Under the pieces are notes generated by a model. It did not search any database and was not told the DNA's origin. It was given only the letters and a program-made list of their open reading frames with translations. Below are positions 49,620-57,332 of a stretch of 64,000 nt of DNA, piece after piece. Both the position numbers and the translations under genes were made by a program. The first letter of the stretch is position 1. The number at the start of each line of letters is the position of its first letter. Where the stretch lies: the NCBI RefSeq assembly GCF_009183365.2, contig NZ_CP068230.1, positions 3,935,001-3,999,000 of the forward strand, read 5' to 3'. The stretch comes from Shewanella algae (lineage in GTDB: Bacteria > Pseudomonadota > Gammaproteobacteria > Enterobacterales > Shewanellaceae).

Positions 49620-51404
49620 CTAGTGCTCTTTAGCGTACTTGGCAGCTTCAGCACCGGCGATACGACCGAAGGTTACGATATCAGAGATAGCGTTACCGCC
49701 CAGACGGTTGGCACCGTGAACACCACCGGTTGCTTCACCGGCAGCATACATACCCTGGATCAGATGACCATCTTTGGCTTTCACTTCAGCCTTGGTATCG
49801 ATCTTCACGCCACCCATGCTGTGGTGTACAGCTGGCTTAACTTCGATAGCGTAGTAAGGGGCAGTACCCAGTTCACGAGGCAGGTTAGGACGCTCGAATT
49901 GAGTGTCTTTACCAGACTTCACGAAACCGTTGTAGCTGGCGATAGTCTTGGCCAGTTCGGCACCTGGAACACCAATTTTCTTGGCCAGTTCTTCAGGGGT
50001 CTTACCTTCATCAACAATGCCCAGGTGGACATAGTTTTCAATCTTCTTCAAGCTCTTGCGAACTGAGTCATCGAACACCAGGAAGGCGCTGGCACCTTTC
50101 TGTTTCAGGATGGCCGCAGAAGCCTTGTCACGAGTAGTGATTTCGTTGACGAAACGGTCACCTTCACGGTTAACCAGGATAGCACCGTTACCGCGTACGG
50201 CTTCAGTTACCATCACACCACCACGTGGAGACAGAGTTGGGTGAGCCTGTACCCATTCCAGATCGCGGGTATCGGCACCGGCTTGCATGGCAACATCCAG
50301 ACCGTCACCGGTTGCACCTGGGTGGTTGGTAGCAGCAAAACCTTTCAGCTTAGGATCGTACTTGGCAACGCGGTCGTTGTTCTTGGCGAAACCACCGGTA
50401 GCCATAACCACGGCATCAGCCTTGATCACGTAGTAACCAGTGTACTTACCTTCAACCAGAACGCCGGTCACTTTGCCTGAATCATCTTTCAGTACGCGTA
50501 CAACGCGGCTGTTCAGACGGATATCGGTACCGCGCTTAACAGCGTTGTCCCACAATACTTGGGCAACGTGAGCACCTACACCGGCACCACCGGTTGGACG
50601 GTGACTACGGTTAACACTGGCACCACCCATACGACCTACGTCAGTCATATCGGCGCCCATAGAAGTCAACCAGTCGATAGAATCGGAGGAGTTGTTGGCC
50701 AGAACTTTAACCAGCTCAGGATCGTTGATGTTACGGCCACCTTTCATGGTGTCCTCAATCATGATCTCTTTCTTGTCTTTAATACCCAGAGCCGCTTGAG
50801 GCTTGGTTTCAGCAGCGTTCATACCGCCGGCAGCCAGCTTGGTGTTACCACCTGGGATAGGCTCTTTTTCCAGCAGAATGACTTTGGCACCGTTGTCGCG
50901 AGCAGATACTGCGGCGGCCAGACCGGCACCACCAGAACCTATGATAACCACGTCAGTGGTTTCACGAGGACCGGCTGCAATAGCTTTGTCTTGAGCATCT
51001 TTCTGCACATCGATAGGAACGAACTTACGCTCCCACTTGCCGCCGAATGGCATATCGAAGCCGAAGCTGTGGCAAGCGTCACAGTAAGCAACTGATTTTT
51101 CATGGCCTTTGTGGCAAGAAGTACAAGCGATTTCACCGATCAGGTGAGACTTGTGTGGAGAAATCTTCAGATCTTTTTCACCGGCAGCAATCTCTTTCAG
51201 ATCACCGTGGCAGCTAACGCACTGGGCGTTCTCATGGGTCAGGTTGTCATCGGTCGGGCCTTTCTTGGAAACGTGGCAAGTATCGCAACCGCCCATTTCA
51301 CCATGAAAATCCGCCAATACATCTGCGCCGGCATAAGCTGTACCGGCCATCATGCCGGAAATCAGAGCAGCCAGTGCTGTTTTCTTAAGTGCTCCCGTGA
51401 ACAT
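49620..51404 (-). CDS. fccA: Periplasmic flavocytochrome c fumarate reductase
   Basis: Soluble periplasmic fumarate reductase of Shewanella, also an electron carrier between CymA and outer reductases. Start at ATG 51404 with GGAGGAACACTCT upstream (594 residues); signal peptide MFTGALKKTALAALISGMMA ending TAYA. Four CxxCH haem sites: CDTCH 40-44, CVSCH 62-66, CTSCH 94-98, CDACH 108-112. Then an FAD-binding flavoprotein like FrdA: DVVIIGSGGAGLAAAVSARD, HPTLSPRGGVMVTEAVRGNG, FVNEITTRDKAS (active-site Arg region) and AGEATGGVHGANRLGGNAIS. An FNR/CRP-like site lies far upstream. Monocistronic. This is the strongest taxonomic marker in the window. Confidence 0.97.
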   Translation of the reverse strand: MFTGALKKTALAALISGMMAGTAYAGADVLADFHGEMGGCDTCHVSKKGPTDDNLTHENAQCVSCHGDLKEIAAGEKDLKISPHKSHLIGEIACTSCHKGHEKSVAYCDACHSFGFDMPFGGKWERKFVPIDVQKDAQDKAIAAGPRETTDVVIIGSGGAGLAAAVSARDNGAKVILLEKEPIPGGNTKLAAGGMNAAETKPQAALGIKDKKEIMIEDTMKGGRNINDPELVKVLANNSSDSIDWLTSMGADMTDVGRMGGASVNRSHRPTGGAGVGAHVAQVLWDNAVKRGTDIRLNSRVVRVLKDDSGKVTGVLVEGKYTGYYVIKADAVVMATGGFAKNNDRVAKYDPKLKGFAATNHPGATGDGLDVAMQAGADTRDLEWVQAHPTLSPRGGVMVTEAVRGNGAILVNREGDRFVNEITTRDKASAAILKQKGASAFLVFDDSVRKSLKKIENYVHLGIVDEGKTPEELAKKIGVPGAELAKTIASYNGFVKSGKDTQFERPNLPRELGTAPYYAIEVKPAVHHSMGGVKIDTKAEVKAKDGHLIQGMYAAGEATGGVHGANRLGGNAISDIVTFGRIAGAEAAKYAKEH

Positions 51405-51624
51405 AGAGTGTTCCTCCACCATATTATTTCACATACTCATATATAGCTATTTCGTACCACATTGCTTTTTAGTTATTTATACCAAGGCTGTAGCACGACA
51501 TATCTCCCATGGCAGAAGATATCACTACCCCTTTAGGCATATATTTAACTGAGTCACAAAAAGATTTCTCTCGACGCCACCTATCCGCATTTCTGTGCAC
51601 TCTTGCAGATTAGTCGGTCACATA

Positions 51625-51638
51625 TTGATACAAATCAC
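51625..51638. promoter_or_regulatory. FNR/CRP-like site in the fccA upstream region
   Basis: TTGATACAAATCAC differs from the FNR consensus TTGAT-N4-ATCAA at the last base, and read on the other strand is a fair CRP-type site (CGTGA-N6-TCAAT). It is about 220 bases before fccA and 160 before the divergent gene. In Shewanella, CRP rather than FNR is known to control anaerobic respiration genes. Confidence 0.5.
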
Positions 51639-51794
51639 GGCTAACGTACCGTATAGCTGACGAAGTTAACGTTTTGGGGATCTGCATTTCCATGTGAGAA
51701 GACTCGACAAATACAGGATCAAGCATAGTCGCCAATTGGCGAATGCTGCTAAGCTAACGGAAAATTTGTATTCTGGATCACAGATATAATCGCC

Positions 51795-52205
51795 ATGGCT
51801 AAAGCACAGATGTCTGAAAAGCAGTTTTGGCTGCAGCGCCTTTGTAAGACCAGCCTCAGAGCCCTGCACATTTTGGGAATTGTCGGAGCCGGTGGCGGTA
51901 TTTTGCTGTCGGTACCCAGAGAAAGCTGGCAGCTCTATTGGATAATGGCCATGGCCAGCGGCAGTTGCCTGATGCTGTGGGAGATAGTCAGGGATTGGCG
52001 CTGGCTTATCCAACTCAAAGGGGTATTGACTCTGGTGAAGCTGCTGCTGATCCTGCTGTTTATTCCTCTGGCAAGCTACAAGAGCGAGTTGCTTGTGACT
52101 GTGGTTTTGCTGTCGGTCATAGTGTCACACGGACCCGCGGGCTTGCGGCATTATTCTATAGTTCACAGACGCAGAATAGACAGCCGCAAGGAGATCAAGG
52201 GATGA
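51795..52205 (+). CDS. Small multi-pass membrane protein of unknown function
   Basis: 136 residues with four hydrophobic stretches (about 20-40, 46-65, 75-93, 97-112) and a basic C-terminus HRRRIDSRKEIKG. No motif recognised. A TATAAT at 51785-51790 sits only five bases before the ATG at 51795, so either a later start (ATG 51810, MSEKQFWLQR) on a leaderless transcript or an upstream promoter is used. The stop overlaps the start of the methyltransferase gene (ATGA), so the two are translationally coupled. First gene of a three-gene operon. Confidence 0.75.
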   Translation: MAKAQMSEKQFWLQRLCKTSLRALHILGIVGAGGGILLSVPRESWQLYWIMAMASGSCLMLWEIVRDWRWLIQLKGVLTLVKLLLILLFIPLASYKSELLVTVVLLSVIVSHGPAGLRHYSIVHRRRIDSRKEIKG

Positions 52206-52720
52206 ACACAGCAGAACTGATCACAGCCTTTGAGCGGCACACTGAGATAACACCTGAGCTCAGAGTACTGGACCTGGCCTGCGGCACCGGGCGCAATGGC
52301 CATTGGTTTGCCAAACAGGGCGCCGAGGTTACCTTCATCGATCGCAATCCCGAGAGCTTTGATGACCTATGGCGCCAGTTTCCTCACTGCCAATTCATTG
52401 AATGGGACCTTGAGCAGGGCGACAAGCCCGAGCTTCAACCTTTCGACGTGGTATTGGTGTTCAACTACCTGCACCGCCCATCGCTGCCCTGGATAGCCAA
52501 ACAACTCAAACTCGGTGGTTTGTTGTTTTACGAGACCTTTACTCAGGAACAGGCCAAGTTTGGCCGTCCCAGTAACCCGGACTTCTTGCTGAATCAGAGT
52601 GAGCTACAACACAGATTTGCCAAATTCGAGACTTTACATTACTTTGAAGGCCATATGCCCGGCGGAGAAACGGGAATGCTGCAAGCCAAGGCTCAATTGA
52701 TAGCCAGAGCCGTTCGCTGA
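52202..52720 (+). CDS. Class I SAM-dependent methyltransferase (TehB-like)
   Basis: 172 residues from the ATG overlapping the previous stop at 52202; the frame is open upstream to 51938, but that part is an out-of-frame shadow of the membrane gene. SAM motif I LRVLDLACGTGRNGHWFAKQ, Asp of motif II in VTFIDRNPES, motif IV FDVVLVFNYLHRPSLPWIAK, and then GGLLFYETFTQEQAKFGRPS, which resembles TehB/tellurite or small-molecule methyltransferases. Substrate unknown. Coupled to a membrane protein and followed after 33 bases by another. Confidence 0.88.
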   Translation: MNTAELITAFERHTEITPELRVLDLACGTGRNGHWFAKQGAEVTFIDRNPESFDDLWRQFPHCQFIEWDLEQGDKPELQPFDVVLVFNYLHRPSLPWIAKQLKLGGLLFYETFTQEQAKFGRPSNPDFLLNQSELQHRFAKFETLHYFEGHMPGGETGMLQAKAQLIARAVR

Positions 52721-52753
52721 TCCGCCTTTATTCAGCTGTATCAAGGACCTGTA

Positions 52754-53044
52754 ATGTTTCCCTATCCCGAGCAGTATCGGCTTGCCCTGCCCCCGCTGAT
52801 CACCGCCTTTATGGTGCTCTGGTCGTTGTTGACCCGACCTCTGCTGGGAGATGCCAGTCCATTCGCCCTCTATCCCTTGTTGTTGCTGTTCCCTCTGGCG
52901 CTTGGACTGCACCTGCACCTTATCTGGCAAGCAGCCGGCCTACGTCGCCTGGATCAGGCCTTCTATGCTCTGGTACACGGTATTCTGGCTTTCGTGGTCT
53001 GGACCTTTTGCATCATGCATGTGGGCGGTCACAGCTTCTCCTAA
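52754..53044 (+). CDS. Small membrane protein, 96 residues
   Basis: Three hydrophobic segments (about 9-29, 38-58, 67-88), His-containing ends (HLHLIWQAAG, IMHVGGHSFS), and no recognised family. ATCAAGGACCTGTA precedes ATG 52754. Last gene of the operon with the methyltransferase; a terminator follows. Confidence 0.72.
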   Translation: MFPYPEQYRLALPPLITAFMVLWSLLTRPLLGDASPFALYPLLLLFPLALGLHLHLIWQAAGLRRLDQAFYALVHGILAFVVWTFCIMHVGGHSFS

Positions 53045-53060
53045 GCTTCCGGATAAATAA

Positions 53061-53090
53061 AAAGGGGCGCGGTTTACACCGTGCCCCTTT
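53061..53090. terminator. Bidirectional terminator
   Basis: AAAGGGGC, inner GGT/ACC pairing, GCCCCTTT; on the minus strand followed by TTTATTTAT. It closes both the methyltransferase operon and the two-microprotein operon. Confidence 0.85.
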
Positions 53091-53107
53091 GGCTTGGAAA
53101 GGGAGAG

Positions 53108-53230
53108 TTATTTGTCCTTAGGGTCGAGCAACCTTGATTCTTCGGACGCAAGAACCAAGTTTAAAAACAGGTAGTACACCAATACAAAAGCGCTCAGTGA
53201 ACCAACCAAATAGAGAGTAACCTGCAACAT
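53108..53230 (-). CDS. 40-residue membrane microprotein
   Basis: ATG 53230 with an excellent ribosome-binding site (GTGGAGGCCATC) and stop TAA at 53108. The product MLQVTLYLVGSLSAFVLVYY continues into a second short hydrophobic part and ends SEESRLLDPKDK: one membrane helix and a charged cytoplasmic tail, the layout of regulatory or complex-stabilising microproteins. It starts 18 bases after the 62-residue ORF, so they form an operon. Function unknown. It is below usual gene-calling cut-offs. Confidence 0.6.
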   Translation of the reverse strand: MLQVTLYLVGSLSAFVLVYYLFLNLVLASEESRLLDPKDK

Positions 53231-53248
53231 GATGGCCTCCACTGACGG

Positions 53249-53437
53249 TTATAGATTGATGGACTCATCGGGGATCTTGTAAATCACACACTCTGGATAC
53301 GGCTCACACAGAGATGGCGTATTGACTTCATCCTTGCCCTTTGTGGGTGTCGACGCCAGCAGTAGCGGTAAAGCAAACAGAGTAGAAAGTAACGCAAATC
53401 CAATCGCATTCTTCACAAACTGATTCAAACTTTTCAT
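53249..53437 (-). CDS. 62-residue exported or membrane-anchored microprotein
   Basis: ATG 53437 preceded by GCAGGAGAAAAGACG, a strong ribosome-binding site. N-terminal hydrophobic segment (VKNAIGFALLSTLFALPLLL) followed by a short periplasmic tail with two cysteines, CEPYPEC, that could form a disulfide. No family recognised. First gene of a two-gene operon, 189 bases downstream of the end of the CadC-type regulator on the same strand; a separate promoter is likely. Confidence 0.65.
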   Translation of the reverse strand: MKSLNQFVKNAIGFALLSTLFALPLLLASTPTKGKDEVNTPSLCEPYPECVIYKIPDESINL

Positions 53438-53625
53438 CGTCTTTTCTCCTGCTGGGAAATGGGTGGGCGCAAACTGCGCCCGAGATTGCTTTGACCTTTT
53501 GGCCCGGTACTCAGGGTAAAAACCAAGCGCTTTGGTGGTCAGGCAATCAACCTTGTCCCTAAAGCTATCTCAGGCAGGGAAAAGCACCATAATGAAAAGG
53601 TGACGGAAAGGTGATGTCTTATAAA

Positions 53626-55734
53626 TCAGTTAATTACTTCAACTATATCTGTATTGGCAGGCCCCAATAATGCCAGCGAAATCTGGCCGTCATCTGTCAC
53701 TGACAGCAATCTTGGGGAAACTTTCTCCATCGGAATGTCGCGCCCCTCTCTCTTGCCCGTGTGGAGATCTATCTTGAGAATGCCCATGGCATTGTCGTTG
53801 GGCCGCAGCAACCAGAGTGCCTCGGAAGCCAGTTGCCAACTGCTGCCGAAGTGGGGGGTGTATTGGTCATAAAAGAGTTCTTCGACGCCCTGTTTCAGGC
53901 GCCAAATCCCTTTCTTGTACAGGCGGGTAAAATAAAGAGTACCGTCGGCGGCGTACTTGGCGGAAAAGCCATCCGTCAGCAAAGGTTGCTGCTCGCCACT
54001 GTCCAACAGCAGACTGTTTATCTGCCAGCGACCATCGACGCTGACGGCTGCCAGCAGCTCATTGCTGCTGCGCCCCCAACTGACATTACGAACATTGCCC
54101 AGCTGAGGGAAAAACTTGAGTTCACCGTTTTCAGGGTTGAGGACAAACACCTGTTGGTTGAGGCTGCCGGCCACCAGCTTGTCATCGGCTGAATAACTGA
54201 GTTCATCTATATGGGAAAAAGTGCTCAGGCGACTCAGTTGTTTCTCCGTGCCCTGTTCGTCCCGACGCCATAGTTGTGGCAATCCGCTGCGATTGGAAAC
54301 AAAGATCAGCTCCTTGCCATCGTGGCGTAAGGTACCGGCGGTATCACGGCGACTGGACGCCACAAAGCGCTGCGGTTTGGAAGTCTCATCAAAGGGCGAT
54401 GACCAAAACCAGATCTCCTCTTCAAACAGTTCACCGACAACCGCTGCCATGCGTCCGGCACTATTGGCCGAGGGAGAATTGATTTCCTGCAACACGCTCG
54501 TCAGCCGGGTTAACTTACGGGGTTTGAGTTGCAAGCGGTGAAGTTGTCCCTCTTCACCTCGGTATACCAAGGCGTTACCGCCTTTATCCCAGGCGATACT
54601 GCGCAGTGGATACCCCACCCGCTGCAGGTTTTGCCAATCACCGGATTCGATATCGAACAGTAAGATCTGGGTGTCGAACCAGTTGATACTGCGCAGCACG
54701 GCCAGACTGTGACCGTCGGGAGACAAGGCCAAGGCATAGTCACCGCGTCCCACCACATGAGGTTGACTCAACTGCTGACGCCGACCATCGCTGAGGCTGA
54801 GCAGAAAAACGCGCTTGAAACCTTCAACCCCTTCGGCATCGACATAAAACAGCGAGCGGTTAGAGGGACTCCAGGCGATGCTGGTCGACTGTGTCGTCTG
54901 ATGGCACTGGCTGACTATGCGGCTTCGCATCCCCTCTTCGGTCAGCTCTGTCACCATAATGCGACAGCCCTGAGTCTCACTGAATGCCAAATAAGCCAAG
55001 GCCTTGCCATCGTGTCGCCAGGCCGGGTAGCGCAGACTGTAATCATCCACAACCGGAATGGTTTTGATGACTCTGTCGCCGAGCGCCATCAGCTCAATAT
55101 GCCACTTATCGGCGTTCAGTTCCCGATAGGAAAATGCCAGCATGCTGCCATCGGGGGACAGGCTGGGGTCCACCTCCTGACCATTGAGCGAAGTCAGTGG
55201 AGTCAAACGCCGGATGGCCACATCTGTCAACTCAAGCTGGGGTTTTTCCTGGACAGGAGCCAGATAGAGCCAACTGGCAATACCCGCCGCCAGCACTCCG
55301 AAGGCGCCGCCCAAATAGCCCCACTTGCTGCCGCCTGCTGCTATCTTTTGCTCAGTCTCGACGTCTGCCAGTGTTGCCGGTAAAGGTTCATCCAGTGAAT
55401 CGTCATCAAGTGTCGTCTCGCGTACTCTCGCTATCAACACATAGCCCTGCTTGGGCACTGTCTTGATAAAACGTGGATCTCTGGGATTATCCTGCAGATG
55501 CTGACGCAGCAAGCCGATAATGCGGTTAATGGCGTTATCCGTGATGATGCCGCCGTGCCAAACCTCCTGGATCAACATTTCACGGCTCACCAGGGTGTTG
55601 GCATGATGGATAAGACACAGCAATACCTGCATCACCCTGAGCTCGAGCCGCACTTGAGCCTCTTCGCGGCTCAGCGTACTCATCTGAGGGTCAACCAACC
55701 AATCTTCCAACAGGTAACCTGAGCGCCTTCCCAT
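53626..55734 (-). CDS. CadC-like winged-helix regulator with TolB/WD40-type repeat sensor
   Basis: 702-residue one-component regulator. An OmpR-type winged helix (about 10-105: MQVLLCLIHHANTLVSREML, NRIIGLLRQHLQDNP, KTVPKQGYVLIARV) is joined through an acidic linker to one membrane helix (about 138-157, GYLGGAFGVLAAGIASWLYL), then a large outer domain of PD40/TolB-like propeller blades (LSPDGSMLAFSYRE, YPAWRHDGKALAYL, SPDGHSLAVLRS). It thus binds DNA inside and senses outside the membrane, like CadC or ToxR but with a propeller. The ligand is unknown. Target may be its own operon or the microproteins downstream. Confidence 0.88.
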   Translation of the reverse strand: MGRRSGYLLEDWLVDPQMSTLSREEAQVRLELRVMQVLLCLIHHANTLVSREMLIQEVWHGGIITDNAINRIIGLLRQHLQDNPRDPRFIKTVPKQGYVLIARVRETTLDDDSLDEPLPATLADVETEQKIAAGGSKWGYLGGAFGVLAAGIASWLYLAPVQEKPQLELTDVAIRRLTPLTSLNGQEVDPSLSPDGSMLAFSYRELNADKWHIELMALGDRVIKTIPVVDDYSLRYPAWRHDGKALAYLAFSETQGCRIMVTELTEEGMRSRIVSQCHQTTQSTSIAWSPSNRSLFYVDAEGVEGFKRVFLLSLSDGRRQQLSQPHVVGRGDYALALSPDGHSLAVLRSINWFDTQILLFDIESGDWQNLQRVGYPLRSIAWDKGGNALVYRGEEGQLHRLQLKPRKLTRLTSVLQEINSPSANSAGRMAAVVGELFEEEIWFWSSPFDETSKPQRFVASSRRDTAGTLRHDGKELIFVSNRSGLPQLWRRDEQGTEKQLSRLSTFSHIDELSYSADDKLVAGSLNQQVFVLNPENGELKFFPQLGNVRNVSWGRSSNELLAAVSVDGRWQINSLLLDSGEQQPLLTDGFSAKYAADGTLYFTRLYKKGIWRLKQGVEELFYDQYTPHFGSSWQLASEALWLLRPNDNAMGILKIDLHTGKREGRDIPMEKVSPRLLSVTDDGQISLALLGPANTDIVEVIN

Positions 55735-55815
55735 ATCAATCCATTTTCAATTCAAACACTAAGATACTAATTGCCCATGTTGTAAAAGAGAAGTAAAGCG
55801 CTCAAATTAACCAAA

Positions 55816-55888
55816 GGCAGGTGCGAATAATTCCCAGCCTGCTCTGAAGCCTGGATGCAGCAACGCCCAAGAGCTTGCATCTACCTGC
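55816..55888. repeat. Decayed relative of the MITE-like repeat (copy E)
   Basis: GGCAGGTGCGAATAATTCCC, then TGCTCTGAAGCCTGGATGCA, parallels the left end and interior of copy A with a deletion; the right edge is TGCATCTACCTGC. There is no TA on the left side. Probably an old, degenerate copy between the regulator and rluA genes. Confidence 0.45.
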
Positions 55889-55931
55889 AGCCGCGGTTAT
55901 CTTTGCCATCCATTTTCATTGAGGCCATGAC

Positions 55932-56609
55932 ATGTCAGATTTTGTCTACAATCCGCCAACCGAACCTTGGCTGGATATTCTCTATCAAGACAAGGACATC
56001 ATAGTCATCAATAAACCTTCAGGACTCCTCTCGGTTCCCGGACGGGATCCGGCCCATCACGACAGCGCCTATGCCAGAGTCCTGGCCGAACATCCACAGG
56101 CACAAGTGGTTCACCGCCTGGATATGGCCACCTCGGGCGTGCTCTTGCTGGCACTGAGGCGCAGTGCCGAACGGGAGCTGAAACGTCAGTTTCGAGACAG
56201 GGAAACCCAAAAGAGTTACTACGCCAGAGTCGCCGGCCATATCAAGGCCACTCAAGGCAGTATAGAACTGCCACTCATCTGCGACTGGCCCAACAGACCC
56301 AGACAGAAAGTCGATCATCAAGTGGGGAAGCCATCATTGACCCACTATGAAGTGATCAGCAAGGGGCGCTATTCAACTCTGGTCAAGCTGATCCCCATCA
56401 CAGGGCGCTCACACCAACTCAGGGTGCATATGATGGCATTGGGTCATCCCATTCTGGGCGATGGTTTCTACGCCGACTCCTGGGCAAAAAGATTGGCTCC
56501 CAGATTGCTGCTGCATGCCGCCAGCCTCAGCATCAAGCATCCCTACTCGGGCGAACCCATGAGCTTCAGTGCACCTGTGCCTTTTCTCGCGCCCGAAGGT
56601 GAGCAATAA
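55932..56609 (+). CDS. rluA: Dual-specificity RNA pseudouridine synthase RluA
   Basis: Makes pseudouridine-746 in 23S rRNA and pseudouridine-32 in several tRNAs. 225 residues, E. coli RluA-like from the NYNPPxEPWL N-terminus (YNPPTEPWLDILYQDKDIIV) on. Catalytic Asp in VHRLDMATSGVLLLAL; ICDWPNRPRQKV and PITGRSHQLRVHMMALGHPI are diagnostic. No S4 domain, as expected for RluA. ATG 55932 follows TGAGGCCATGAC. Followed after 75 bases by asnC. Confidence 0.97.
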   Translation: MSDFVYNPPTEPWLDILYQDKDIIVINKPSGLLSVPGRDPAHHDSAYARVLAEHPQAQVVHRLDMATSGVLLLALRRSAERELKRQFRDRETQKSYYARVAGHIKATQGSIELPLICDWPNRPRQKVDHQVGKPSLTHYEVISKGRYSTLVKLIPITGRSHQLRVHMMALGHPILGDGFYADSWAKRLAPRLLLHAASLSIKHPYSGEPMSFSAPVPFLAPEGEQ

Positions 56610-56684
56610 CGGCTAACGTCACCATAGATGTTGAGCCAAAAGTCGCCATAAGACTGGCAATTTTACAATAAAACACGTAGATTC

Positions 56685-57179
56685 ATGCCTGATTATAAGC
56701 AATTTAGGCGTGATGCTGTGGATACATCATTTCAAAGAGATCAACTGGACAATCAGATCCTGGAAGCCCTGATGCAGGATGCACGAACTCCTTTTGCCGA
56801 GCTGGCCAAACGCTTCAGCGTCAGTGCAGGCACGATTCATGTCAGGGTCGAAAAGATGAAACAGGCAGGTATTATCACCGGTGCCCAAATAACGGTTAAC
56901 CCCAAAGCTCTGGGCTATGATGTCTGCTGCTTTATCGGCATCAATCTCAAGAGTGCCGGTGACTATCCCGCCGCTATCTCCAAGCTCAATGAGTTGGAAG
57001 AAGTGGTAGAGGCCTACTACACCACAGGCAACTACAGCGTATTTGTCAAAGTGATGTGTCAATCTATAGATGCCCTGCAGCACGTGCTGATTAACCGTAT
57101 CCAGTCGATAGACGAAATTCAATCTACCGAGACCCTGATAAGTCTGCAGAATCCAATTGTCAGGGCGGTAAAACCTTAA
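56685..57179 (+). CDS. asnC: AsnC-type Lrp/AsnC family regulator
   Basis: DNA-binding regulator that responds to asparagine and, in E. coli, activates asnA. 164 residues. Winged helix-turn-helix: LDNQILEALMQDARTPFAEL then VSAGTIHVRVEKMKQAGIIT; RAM ligand domain: LGYDVCCFIGINLKSAGDYP, YYTTGNYSVFVKVMCQSIDA, IDEIQSTETLISLQNPI. Very close to E. coli AsnC. The N-terminus is about 12 residues longer; ATG 56685 lacks a clear ribosome-binding site while a GTG at 56718 has TTTAGG nine bases before it, so the start may be later. asnA is not adjacent. Confidence 0.93.
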   Translation: MPDYKQFRRDAVDTSFQRDQLDNQILEALMQDARTPFAELAKRFSVSAGTIHVRVEKMKQAGIITGAQITVNPKALGYDVCCFIGINLKSAGDYPAAISKLNELEEVVEAYYTTGNYSVFVKVMCQSIDALQHVLINRIQSIDEIQSTETLISLQNPIVRAVKP

Positions 57180-57191
57180 CAACAGATAAAG

Positions 57192-57219
57192 AAAAGGCTG
57201 CCAAATTGGCAGCCTTTTT
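57192..57219. terminator. Bidirectional terminator between asnC and the subtilase gene
   Basis: AAAAGGCTGCCA-AT-TGGCAGCCTTTTT: perfect stem with A and T runs, between convergent genes. Repeat D lies between it and the subtilase stop. Confidence 0.9.
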
Positions 57220-57233
57220 CAGTTTAAGGCTTA

Positions 57234-57332
57234 GGGAAGGTGCAAAGGACTATGGCCATTTGCTGCAAACCACGCCTTACATCCAGGCCTGTAAGCCAAC
57301 GCAGAGCACACAGGACTTGCTCGCACCTTCCT
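57234..57332. mobile_element. MITE-like repeat, deleted copy D (99 bp)
   Basis: GGGAAGGTGC is joined directly to AAAGGACTATGGCC, the right-hand third of the full element, ending CTCGCACCTTCCT; TA lies outside both ends (57232-57233, 57333-57334). The junction has a TGC shared by both sides in the full copy, so deletion by short homology is likely. Its right edge supplies the last base of the subtilase stop codon. Confidence 0.82.
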
